Assembly: GCA_963575745.1 (NCBI GenBank)
Contig: CAUYUJ010019115.1
Coordinates: forward strand, 568,541 to 603,540
Direction of reading: 5' to 3'
Source of the DNA: Prorocentrum cordatum
Taxonomy: Eukaryota > Sar > Dinophyceae > Prorocentrales > Prorocentraceae
Length of the DNA stretch: 35,000 nt
Below are positions 8,512 to 18,154 of this stretch, in pieces. Position 1 is the stretch's first letter. Each line of letters opens with the position of its first letter. The notes below the pieces were generated by a model that did no database searches, was not told where the DNA came from, and saw nothing but the letters and a program-made list of their open reading frames with translations. The translations under genes and the position numbers were made by a program.

Positions 8512-9120
8512 TGAATGGTCGGGTTTTAAACTGTGGCCCTCGCTTCAGCGCCGCGCGCATCCGTTTTGACAGTTTACAGCAGTTACTCGGATGGAGGAGG
8601 TGTGGTTTGCAAAATGTGGCTCTCGCCTTTGCGCCGGACGCACACGTCTTACATGTTTCCAGGTGTTACACGGATGGACGGGGTGGTTTGCAACATGTGG
8701 CTCTCGCTTTAGCGAGGCCTCGCGTTCGTGTCAAACGTTTCAAGCAGTTCCACAGATGGAGTGCTGTTCTTTTACGAGGTGGAACAGTCGTTTGATGCTT
8801 CCTTGATCCTTACGACCAGCAGTCTAAAGCTGTACCACAGCTGCACGGAAGGAGGCAGGCTTCATATCAATTCTGGGGTATCGATTGAGACTTCGTTGGT
8901 TAGGCTTCATGGCTAGCCGGCTCAAAACTTGGACAAGACACTGCATGCGTGGAGTTTTCTGTCAAAAGCGGGGCTCTCGCTGGACAAATCCTTAGACTGC
9001 ATGGTCCTACCTCGTCGCCGGCGTTACAGCTGGAAACCTGCATGCGAGCCCCTCTTCAAAACGGGGCTGTCGCCTGAATTGCAGGGCCACGGGGCGCTCG
9101 TCTTTCAAGACGGCCCTTCC
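8512..9120 (+). repeat. Decayed ~83-bp minisatellite
   Basis: The core tgtggctctcgc or a variant recurs at 8533, 8616 and 8697 (steps of 83 and 81 bp), followed each time by gcg-rich bases and a closing ttacacggatgg-like phrase. More diverged copies (gcggggctctcgctgg near 8970; acggggctgtcgcctg near 9062) suggest it once extended to about 9.1 kb. No coding signal. Confidence 0.75.
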
Positions 9121-9179
9121 TGCAAAGAAGGGGAACTCTTGTACGGACTTGTGCGGAGGCGAATTGGGATGCATCTTGG

Positions 9180-9500
9180 GCTTACTTCGGTCCTCCTCCT
9201 CCTCCTCCTTCCCCCTCCCCCTCCTCCTTCCCCCTCCTCCTTCCTCCACCCTTCCGCGATCAGATTTTTCAAGCCATTGCCCTGAAGTCCCGACCCCTAC
9301 CCTGGAGGTAGTTTTTTTTCATCCCGGATCCATTCTTGATGGCCCCGGGGCCCGATAACTGGCCTCAGAGTCAGAAGTCGTAGAACAACTTCGTGTTGAA
9401 AAAGCCTCCCTCCTCCCCCCGACCTCCCTCCATCCTTCATCCCGCTTCCTCCCCTCCTCCTGCTCGCCGCCCGGGGCGGTCCGCGCTTATGCCGCCAGCT
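9180..9500. repeat. Pyrimidine-rich low-complexity DNA
   Basis: CT-rich tracts near 9189-9255 and 9405-9470 with ordinary DNA between. No gene recognised. Confidence 0.6.
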
Positions 9501-9554
9501 CGCGCGATGGCGTCCGAGGCCTGGCGGAGGATGCCGGCCTCGCGCCCCGACCCC

Positions 9555-9660
9555 ACGGCGGAGGGGGAGGAGGACGAGGAGGACGAGGAGGACGAGGAGG
9601 AGGAGGGGGAGGAGGAGGAGGAGGAGAAGGAGGAGGAGGAGGAGGAGGAGGAGGAGGAAT
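9555..9660. repeat. (GGA)n tract
   Basis: About 100 bp of gga/gag triplets with a few gac units. It gives poly-Glu, poly-Ser or poly-Pro ORFs depending on frame. The following 180 bp (to 9840) hold no recognisable gene. Confidence 0.9.
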
Positions 9661-9928
9661 ATGATGTTCTTTCCATGCTGTGCGCACGAGGGCCACGGGA
9701 CTTCTGCGTGAAAGGTGATCGCGTGCTGCAATCGAGATCGGCTCGCAACGGGCCCGATCGGTCTCTCGAGAAAGGAAATCGGCTGAAACTCACACGGGTC
9801 CACACCCAGGAAGCTGTCACAAACAGATCTTGACCGACTTATGCGGCCGACCCGAATGGAGACCCAGCGCAGAACACTATTGGAGGTAGGCCCGGAGCCG
9901 ATGGGTATTCTGGGCCAGCAAGGCCTGC

Positions 9929-10650
9929 TCAAAACAAGCAGAGTAACCTGTGGTGCAGCTCACGAGGGTAAGCCTCGGGGAACTTGGTATAGAAAATGCC
10001 CCGCGGATTCTTACCTTCTAATTGCATGTGAGGAAGCGCAGACCGAAGGCAGATCCCGCGGCCCGAGCAGTGAGAGACATCACTGGTCGAGATCCACGAC
10101 TCGGAGACGAGTGCGCTTCCTCCAGGGTAGACCTTCCATGCAAAAATCGGTATGAAGTCCCGAGGAGGAGAGGGTGAGGAAGATGACGACACCGCGGACG
10201 AGGGAGGAAGGAGAAGAGAGGGATTACTACAAACCCAGCTTTGGCCGGGGTTCTCGATTGCCATAGGAGTCCCAGTCCCGCGGGCGAGCTTCAAAAGCCC
10301 GCCGCAAAAACTGGCGAGGGCATTTCCTGTCCGGACGGCTTGCAAATCCCAAGGCTTGAGATCGGGGAGGCCCAAAGACGTTGGGCCTATTACGTGCGGT
10401 ACTGAAACTAGTGCACGGCAGACCTATTGGCAGACCTATCAACACTGCGCGGAAAAGGCCAATCTTGGAGCCTTATTCTCAAGAGTTGCGGCAAAGATCG
10501 CCGACGCAAATCATGCTCGGCACCGAACCTCACATCGAACTCAAAGTAGGGATTCCCTGGAAGCGCCTGGATTGCCTCCAGGCGGAACAGAAGCTACCCA
10601 TGCCAGAGAACAGTTCTACTGCAAAACCTCGACTCGAGAACTCACCGGAC
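9929..10650 (-). pseudogene. Cytosine-C5-methyltransferase-like module of a recombinase element (decayed)
   Basis: On the minus strand, in order and across frameshifts: VELFSGMGSF (10593-10619 and onward), like motif I (FxGxG) of C5 methyltransferases; IGLPCTSFSTAR (10392-10427), like motif IV with the catalytic Cys in PC; MGLPDL...RTGNAL; AIENPGQSW (ENP at about 10247-10255), like motif VI (ENV); and a C-terminal CSGRGICLRS...LPHMQLEG...NP region ending at a natural-looking stop at 9929. I recall proteins of this layout, joined to a tyrosine recombinase, from dinoflagellate genomes. Damage: at least one frameshift and stops between motifs I and IV, a 13-bp duplication giving IGLPIGLP, and a Ser-rich simple-sequence insertion near 10150-10210. 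Activity on DNA is inferred from motifs only. Confidence 0.6.
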
Positions 10651-10663
10651 CTCCATCTTTTCA

Positions 10664-11320
10664 TCAGCTCGGCAGGAGCCGCACGGAAATGCAGCGCTCT
10701 GCTGTGTCGGCCGCCCGCCGCACGGCGGGAGACAGGCTCTTAAGCAACTGGTTTACGCGACCGCCTTTCGTGTAGCGAATCACGGAGCGCTCTGCCATCC
10801 ATCTTCCTCGGTCCTGGACGCTGCGTAGGTCTCGAACGCCGGTCATGGCGTCGTGGGGCTTCAGGTCCGCTCGGGGGCCCCGCGCAGGGGGGAGCGTCAG
10901 GTCGCGCTCGCGACTCCTCGGCAGCTCGCGCGGGCGCAAATCGTGGATGAAGGCGAAGATGACGGCGGCCGCGAGGTGCCGGCTGCCTGTCTCGGCCAGG
11001 CGACGTGCCGCCAGGCAAGCTGCCGCCCGCAGCAGTGGAAGACGAGCCCGCGGCGGATCCAGCCTCGCAGAGCCCTGGCGGGCCAGCTGGACACGCACCA
11101 ACTGGGGGCAGCCAGGGCCAACAGTAGGTCGGAAGTGCGCCACCACCGCCGCCTTCGAAGCCGCATTCGACCTCCAACCGTCGTAGAAAATCTGATCGAG
11201 CATCTCCACGCGCGCCGTCTCGAATTCCGTGGGCCTGGTGGACTTCAGCAGCTGCAATCGAGCCCGCGTCAGGAACCGCTGGTACTGATCGCGGTGCTCG
11301 GACTCCTGCTGGGCGGACGC
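10664..11320 (-). pseudogene. Tyrosine recombinase (integrase-like), internally deleted
   Basis: Minus-strand ORF of 417 residues (11917-10664), of which only the C-terminal part is convincing. An N-terminal core-binding-like stretch (QYQRFLTRARLQLL...MLDQIFYDGW) is followed by RLDPPRARLPLL, a box-I Arg context LRPREL (about 10925-10939), then PHD (near 10853), VQDRGRW and RSVIRYTK with the candidate catalytic Tyr at 10772-10774. Spacing from LRPREL to PHD is ~25 residues, whereas tyrosine recombinases have far more, so most of the catalytic domain is missing. The HxxR motif reads HDAM, losing the Arg. The methyltransferase-like module follows directly on the same strand. Almost certainly inactive. 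Confidence 0.6.
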
Positions 11321-11639
11321 GGAGCGACGCTCTGGCGCGCTCCTCCAGCCGCCTGGCTGCGCGTCCCGCCCGAGGCGGAGGCCGAGCCGCCCTGCGCGCA
11401 GCCGCGCCTGTCGCGGAGGCCGAGCTCGCCGCTGGCCGCTGCCGCGGGAGGCGTCCGTAGATCTGGAGGGCGTCGGCCAACTCGTCCCACGGGCTCGATG
11501 TCGACGCCCCCGCGGATGACGCTCTCGGTCTGACCGTCGGGCGGCTTCCCGAAGGGGAAGCGCGCGCTGCGCGACGGCTCCCCGCTCCTCGCGGCAACGC
11601 CCCCTGAGCCCCCCCGCGCTGGGCGCCTCCCGGGCAGAG

Positions 11640-13612
11640 GCGTGCAGAAGTTGTCCTGCTCTAGCAAACGATTCAGGGTGCGTCGCTGCGCGCCCCGCTT
11701 GAAGCGATTGCGGGATTGCCTCGTCCAGGGCGCCATCGCAGCATCTCCCGGCGCGCGGGCAGCTCGAATGCGTGCCCCTGCAGCTGCCTGCGCCTGGGCG
11801 AGGTCTCTGGCCACCGTCGGAGCATGGCGTTGAAACCAGTGGTGCCATCGTGAGTGTATGCCGGCATGGCCAGGAAGAATCTTCGCCTCCGTCAGCGCCG
11901 TTGCCATGCGGCCCCAAGGAATACCTCCTCTAGCGTGCGCCTCCCAGGCGTCCGTGCGCAGCGTGGCTGGCTGACAAGAGCTGCGCGGCGGGCGGAGTCG
12001 AGCCGACAAGCCCAGTTCCGTCGCGTGGTGCATGTCTGTTGGTTGGCACCAGCCACCTGGCCCAGAGGCTACGCGTCGGGCCGCTGCCGCCTCCCGCTCG
12101 AGGACCCCAGGCGGCGGCGCCTCCGCGTGGGCCGCGAAGAGACGCGCGGGGAGGACTAAGGCGTGTAGCCCCAGCTCACTCCATCGCCGTTCCCGTAGTC
12201 GTTCGTCAAATTTCTCCAGCGGCTTTGCCCGAGATCTGTCCCCCTTGCCAGGCCCAATGTGGCTCCCAAATACTTGCCAGGTGTCGCCCAAGAAACTTGC
12301 ATAGCCGATGGATCGCTGGCCGTTTCCTGCTGGAGTTGGGGCACATCCACGTCCCATAGAGGGATGACGACCGCCTTGCTTAGGTTTAAAGCCGGGCTCG
12401 ATACCGACTCGAAGACGTTGAAGGCAGAGACAACTCTGTGGTGATCATGCCGCCAAGATCGAATGACCATCGCGGTGTCGTCAGCGAAGGCCCTCGTCGT
12501 AGCGGAAGGGTGTCTGAGTTCCATGATGCGCAGTAGACTATCCGATGCCAGCGCAAACAAGTAGCGGTGATAGCGGACAGCCTTGCCGAATCCCAGACTC
12601 CAGCGCAACCAGCTCGTAGAGCCTCCCCTGCAGCAGCAATGTACCGACGGCCCGGTGGTAGAACGAAGTGAGTACCCCCATTGCTGCGGGAGGAAAGCCT
12701 GCTGCTTCTGCCATCGTCATGATGTATTGCCTAGACACTGAAGGAAAAGGCAACCGCGAAATCGAAGAGCACGATGGCCGCGTTATCCTCCTTCAACGCA
12801 GCTAACATTGATGTGTGCTCGGTGTCCACAACGTAAGAAAACATAAAACGACCTTGTATAAACCCTCGCTGCGCTGTCGTGATACCTGGTGATACTAATG
12901 GCTCCCATCGGGCGGTATGCATTCGCAATGACCCTGTTATCTGTATTCATAATCGAAAGAAGGCGTGCCCCCTCGTGTCTGAACACCTGCTCGCCAGCTG
13001 CGTCTGTCCGTACTGATTTTTAGGTAAACAATATAAAAAGAGACTCGTTGAACTCATCGTGCGCTTCTACCCCAGCTTTAGGTCCCCCTCAAGCCGCCGC
13101 CCTGCCTGCCAGAGCACCAGCACCCCAACCGGACCCAAACAGCGCCACGCCTGGAACAGCATGCCGTCGGGGCCTGGTCGGGAGTTGCCGACGATCCGTA
13201 ATGCTCTTTCGGTGTCCTTGGACCTGAGGCGCCACTTCTCGGCAGGATACGTCAGCTGTTGGGACCCCGCATGCCTTGCAAGAACTGCCCATGTAGCCAG
13301 CTTGGCAGCGTCAACATCCGCGTGACCGAACACTCGTCGCCAGTGAACCGCCAATCGTTCGGCGATCACCTCGTCGTCCGTGTGGATGTTGCCCTGCGTG
13401 TCCTCTAGGATATGAGTGCCAGCATTGTCGGTCCGCCGGGCGAGCCGAGCCAACCGGCGGTTGATGGAGTTCTGTTGCACTCGTCGGTGACGCTCGTCCA
13501 GCCCGCCGCTCCCGCTGTGCTCCTGCGGTTGCACCGCGCGCACGTCGGACAGTACCTCGGCTCTGCTTAGCTGGACTGCGTGGTCTTTCGGCTTCTGCAG
13601 AATGGCCGCCAC
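11640..13612 (-). pseudogene. LINE reverse transcriptase, decayed (third LINE)
   Basis: Minus-strand pieces in different frames line up as one RT. RPGPDGMLFQAW is at residues 145-156 of the 13612-13067 ORF. Then come RLLSIMNTDNRVIANAYR, TAQRGFIQGRFMF and motif A LFDFAVAF (about 12745-12775). Motif B SGIRQGCPLSPLL is residues 53-65 of the 12753-12538 ORF, and motif C AFADD sits at 12477-12491. Further downstream are KFDERLRERRWSELGLH and an arginine-rich tail to about 11640. At least three frameshifts separate the pieces. The endonuclease is not visible upstream, so the copy is probably 5'-truncated. It lies next to the recombinase relic, and the boundary between them is not resolved. Confidence 0.85.
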
Positions 13613-13684
13613 AAAGGCCGCAGGGGGGGCCTTAGAGCTCCTCTATGCTTTGAGCATGCGCTGTCGAACTCGGTCGTGCGAAGT

Positions 13685-14200
13685 GAAGAAGAAGGAGGAA
13701 AAAGGGGAAGAAAGAGGAAGGAGGGACGACATGGGATGATGAAGCGGAAGAAGATGAAACGGACGAGGGGGGGAATGATGAGTATGACGGCGATGCTGAT
13801 AGTGATGATGACAATTTCAGGAGTCGGTGGAAAAGGTGGAATAGGAGCAGGAGAAGCAAAATACGGAGAAGGCCTCCTCTTGAGGAGGGGCAGGAGCAGC
13901 GGGGGGGGGACTGGAGGAACAGGAGTAGCGGTGATAGCAAGGAGGGAAGACGCGGAGGAGCAAGAGGATGTTCAACCTGTACCCCCCCGCCAAGCCGAGG
14001 GGATCGTTTCTGTCTTCAATCCCCAATCCCCACCCGCCTCCTCCTCCCAATCATCCCCAGCTCCCCTCCCTTCCTCCCGCCCCTGTCCTCCTAACCCTCC
14101 CTCAACCACCCTCTCTGTTCCCCTTGGCTCCTCTCCCTCTCTTCCTCTCTCCTCCTCCTCTCCCCTTCTTTCTCTCCCCGCCCCTCCGCCGCACGGCAGC
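13685..14200. repeat. Purine-rich then pyrimidine-rich low-complexity DNA
   Basis: The plus strand is GA-rich from 13685 to about 13960 and CT-rich from about 14020 to 14190. The two tracts are not exact complements. No protein domain is seen in any frame. Confidence 0.7.
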
Positions 14201-15000
14201 TCAAAATCGGTCCCACGATCTCCCCCAGGGTCCAAACGCACAGGTTTTCTGAGCTGCGTCCAGCCGTGGCGACGAGGGCCCACCCGAAGGCCAACTACCT
14301 TCGTCTCAACTCTCCCTCCTCTGATCCCCCCTCCCCTCCCCGCCAAGTTGAGGGGGTCGCTCTCGTCGCCCATCTTGGCCGCCGCTCGCCGCCGGCGTCC
14401 GCAGGCCGCATGGGACTGGGGAGCGAGGGCGCTCCAGCGACCAACTGCTCTGGGGGGCGTCGGGCGAGCGGCCGGGGGGGAGGAGGACAAGGAGGGGCAC
14501 GAGACGGGGGCGAGCAGGAGGTTCGTTTCGGTCCTCCTCCCAGGCGCGAGCCGCAGCTCACAAGTGCTGTGCGGGGGCCACTCCCCAGGGAAGGGATAGC
14601 CGTGGTGAGCTCAGAAGGGATTGAAGTTTGGGCCACAAGAGGGCCCCAAAACGATGCATGAAAACTGCACAGAGCTAGGAGAGCATGATGAAGACGAGAA
14701 GGATGAGGACAGGGAAGACGACGAGGGCGACTTGAGGAAGCTGGAAGAAGAGAAATAGGATAGAAATAACGCCGAGTACAAGCCAGAGCCTATCCCTCCT
14801 AAAGTTGACCCCTGATATTGCGTTTCCGCGCACACCACGCATGCTTTCGGTCGCACGCAGCTGGGGCGGACGCCGCTCGAGCGCTCCAAGGAGTCAAAAT
14901 CGGGCTAAACTAAGCTACCTTGGGTCGACCCTGGAGAGCCGGCAAGCGAACGGGGTGGGCGCTGGCCCCTCGGGGACCGCCCAGAAAGCGAAAAAGGAAC
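14200..15000. other. No recognisable gene
   Basis: GC-rich DNA with another GA-rich patch at 14660-14770. Short unsupported ORFs on both strands. Confidence 0.4.
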
Positions 15001-16030
15001 CATCAGTGCGTACCGGGAGACTGTCGCTGTTGATCTGCAGGGAACAGCAGGAAGGTGCGGAGCGGGCCCGGCCGCCAGGTGCGCTGTTGGGCCAGGTACG
15101 CCAACGATCCTCTTGGTGAGGCCGTCGCTGTTGATGCGACGGTGGCGTGAGGCTGTGGCGTAAGAGGGCCCTCCAAAAAAAGAGAGCCCCTGCGCTGGGC
15201 GGCGCGAGGGCCAGGGCGGCCAACGATTTTCACCGCGAGGCCGTGGCTGTAGATCCGATGGCGCCGTGCGAAAAGCGGGTGGGAGCAGTCCCCGCCGAGC
15301 GGGTACGGATCGAGCGCGCCGGAGTGGCGGGCGCGGTGGGGCTGGGAACGCCATCGATCCTCTCGGAGGGGCCGTCGCTGGTGATCCGATGGCGGTGTGG
15401 AACGGCGGGCGAAGAGGAAGGCTCCTGCGCCGAGCGAGCGGCGCGAAAGGGCGGGGCGGCCCTCGATCCTCGCGGAAAGGCAGCGGGGGAAGAAGGGGCG
15501 TCGCCGAGCCGAGCGGTGCAGCTGTGCAAAGCGAGCGCGCCAGAGCGGCGAGAGGCAGGAGAGGTCCCAGCGGTGGAGGGCAGCGGGGCCCTGCCGCATC
15601 GAGGCGGGTGCCTGGCAGGCGGAGCCGCGCTGGCAGAGGCCGAAGCAGGGGCAGCGCAGCAGGATGGGACAACAGTCGATCCTCTCTGCGTGGCCGTCGC
15701 TTGTGATCCGATGGTGTCGCGACCCGGGGGCGGGCGCAGAGGACGCGTCGTCGCGCCTGGCAGGGTCACCGAGCGGCGGGCGTGATCGCCCAGGGGCGGC
15801 GGGCGGAAGACAAACACACAGAACAGAGCCCGGCCGGGGAGACCCGAGGGCGAGCGTCCCGAGGGGGGGGGCGCCGCGGGCGGCAAGGCAGCGCGCCGGC
15901 TGCCGCGGGCTGAGGAAGTCCCCTCAGGGGGCCCCGAGCTGCAGAGGCGGAAGAGGGGCTCGCCCGGCGGCTCCGGAAGGGGCCCGCGGCCCCTGTCGAT
16001 CTGATGGCTCCGGAGAGCGGAAAACAGCTG
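15000..16030 (+). repeat. Dispersed core repeat, partly tandem (~119-131 bp)
   Basis: The core ggccgtcgctgttgatccga, often preceded by gatcctc and a short gag/gg stretch, recurs near 15019 (weak), 15120, 15239, 15370 and 15690, with a fainter copy near 15990. The middle three are 119 and 131 bp apart; the intervening DNA is only loosely similar. Long ORFs in all frames across 15.0-16.0 kb are typical of GC-rich repeat DNA. Confidence 0.65.
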
Positions 16031-16067
16031 GTCCTCGCTGAAAGATGGGTCCAGGGGTGTCACCCGG

Positions 16068-16122
16068 CAGGAAGAGAGGATACTGCAGGAAGAGAGGATA
16101 CTGCAGGAAGAGCCGTCTGCGA
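16068..16122 (+). repeat. 18-bp tandem repeat, ~3 units
   Basis: ggaagagaggatactgca occurs twice in tandem, followed by a partial third unit (ggaagagccg); a further ggaagagagggg lies near 16141. The following DNA to 16318 has no recognised feature. Confidence 0.85.
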
Positions 16123-16317
16123 CGCACTCGTGGTACTGCAGGAAGAGAGGGGGCCGTCACTGGGGCGCCTGGGGCAGATGGGGGCGTCTGCCAAGCGACG
16201 GCTCGCGGACGTGCTCCTCCAAAGTGTTCCTTGAAGCCTTGCATGATCTCTGCGTCTGTGGGGCCAGCAGGCGGCGGGGGGAGCAAGCCATCCCAAAGCG
16301 TCCGCCTCGAAGACAAA

Positions 16318-16880
16318 AGCACAAGCACGCACAAACACAAGCACAAGCATAAGCACAAACACAGACGCACACACAAACACAACCATAATCACAAGCACAA
16401 GCATATAAGCACACACACAAACACAACCACAAACACAAGCACAATCACAAGCAAAACCACACACCCAAACGCAACCACTCAAAAACACAAACACAACCAC
16501 AAGCACGAACACGAACATAAACACAACAATACATGCAACCACAGCACGTACACAAGCACAAACACAAACGTAATAACACACAATCACAATCACAATCAAT
16601 AGCACAACCACACACAAACACAAACACAAACGCAAACACACACATACGCACACACAGACGCACACACACACACACGCACACGCACACGCGCACGCATATG
16701 CACCCGCACACGCACACTCTCAAACATACACGCACACAAGCACACGCACGCACGCACATGTTCGCAAACACCCACGCGCGCGCGAGCACGGCATTCGCGC
16801 ACGCTCACGCACACGCGCGTGCATACACGCGCACCGGCAGACGCGCACAAACGCGCGCGCATGCACACACACACACACGC
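16318..16880. repeat. CA-rich hexamer/dinucleotide microsatellite
   Basis: Begins as cacaag/cacaaa hexamers and grades into cacaca and cacgcg runs over about 560 bp. The minus-strand translation gives Cys/Val-rich ORFs and the plus strand His/Lys/Thr-rich ORFs; neither is a gene. Confidence 0.95.
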
Positions 16881-17460
16881 AGTCTCCTCCCTAGACGATG
16901 ATGACGACAGAGCCGCCGTTGTCCGTCGCAGGCGGGTAGCGCGCAGGCCGACGCCGCAACCGCCGCGCTGGCGGAGCTCACCCCTCGATGTTCTGCGAAT
17001 AAATGATGGCCGCGATCCTCGCTTTTATCTTTTCCCTTTCCTCGCTCTTGTCCTCCGCGTCCACCGTTTTCTCGCCCTCCTCCTCTTCACCCTCGTCCTG
17101 CACACGTCCCCTCCTCCTCATTGTCCTCCTTGTCCCACTTATTGATTATACCATTCCTTCATTTTATTATTCTCATTGTTGCTCCCATCTCTCATCATTC
17201 CCTTCCACCTCTTGCTTCTCCTCAGCCTCACCGTCCTTCTTCCCCTCCTCCTGTTTCTGCCTTTTCTCCTCCGTTCCCTCCTTCTCTTCCCCCTCCTCCT
17301 CCTCCTCCTTCTCCTCCTCTTTCTCCATCCCCAGGACGAAAGTTTTTTCCTCTTGGGCCCGGAACGACGGTGTGAAGTCTTCAGCAGACCCGTATGAGAT
17401 AACCGCCGTCGGATCTCGTGAAGCTCGCGCGGATCCTAATGTGGCTTTGGTGTTTGTTTC
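16881..17460. other. No recognisable gene; CT-rich from about 17030
   Basis: Mixed DNA, then a pyrimidine-rich stretch (17030-17335) on the plus strand. ORFs here are Ser/Pro/Leu-rich by composition. Confidence 0.5.
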
Positions 17461-17463
17461 GGT

Positions 17464-17607
17464 GGATCCGATTTCCGTCCGTACGGATCCGATTTCGGAT
17501 TCGTTGGATCCGTGTCCGGTCTCATTTTTTACGGCGGATCCGATTTCTACCCTGTTTAAATTTATATTATTAAGTTAAACCAGGAGACCGGGAGAAATCG
17601 GATCCGC
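17464..17607. repeat. GGATCCGATTTC repeats ending in a 15-bp-arm inverted repeat
   Basis: ggatccgatttc occurs at 17464, 17485 and 17536, with a partial copy at 17506. The arm gcggatccgatttct (17534-17548) is matched perfectly by agaaatcggatccgc (17593-17607). Inside this, gtttaa...ttaaac (17554-17580) is a second, AT-rich inverted repeat, so the whole can fold as a ~74-nt stem-loop. It resembles a small palindromic element or a decayed MITE-like end; a regulatory role is not excluded. Confidence 0.75.
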
Positions 17608-17877
17608 GGACCCCGCAAACCGCCCGTGTTAAGATTCTATGGGGGAGGGGGGTTCGGTAATCAACTTTCCACGATGGGCCCTGCGTCGTCTCGCGCACTC
17701 CCATCAACTCCCCGCGCGAGCGGGCCCCATTCAACATGAATACATACATCCCTCCCCCCCCCAGTTGCTGAAAACAGCTCGTCCGGTCGCCGTCCGTTCG
17801 GCGGCGCCGACGTTGTCTCGCGAACTCCTCATGGCCATTTTCACCTCAAGAGGAAAATCTTTCGTCCTGCGTAAGTC

Positions 17878-18000
17878 TTCCCTCCTCCTTAACCTCCTTC
17901 CGCTTGCGCCTCCGCCACCTCCCCCTCCTCCTCCTCCTCCTCCTCCTCCTCCTCCTCCTCCTCCTCCTTATCCTCCTCCCCCTCCCTCGGGTCCGCCCTC
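17878..18000. repeat. (CCT)n tract
   Basis: cct triplets and related pyrimidine-rich bases, ending before ctag at 18031-18034. Position and composition would suit a polypyrimidine tract plus AG acceptor just upstream of the outer LINE coding region. Confidence 0.85.
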
Positions 18001-18154
18001 CCCCGTCTTGTCGCCCCTCTCCTCATTCATCTAGCATTTTGTTTGGGCCGGCTCCTGTACCTGCGCGCGGTGCTTGAGGCACACCGAACACCGCTCTTTC
18101 CGATCGGTCTGCTCGGCTGACTAAAGCAAGAGCTTCGCATGCACATTCAGAACC

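Noticed and set aside
9393-9833. Acidic ORF with poly-Glu
   Set aside because: Driven by the GGA tract; the flanking residues show no domain.
11269-12357. 362-residue minus-strand ORF as a separate gene
   Set aside because: Its first two thirds are the downstream part of the decayed third LINE; the rest is out-of-frame sequence over the recombinase relic.
14905-16063. Large GC-rich Pro/Arg/Ala ORFs
   Set aside because: Several frames on both strands are simultaneously open, composition follows GC content, and no domain is visible.
16045-16874. Cys/Val-rich and His/Lys-rich ORFs, possible metal-binding proteins
   Set aside because: Simple translations of the CA-rich microsatellite.
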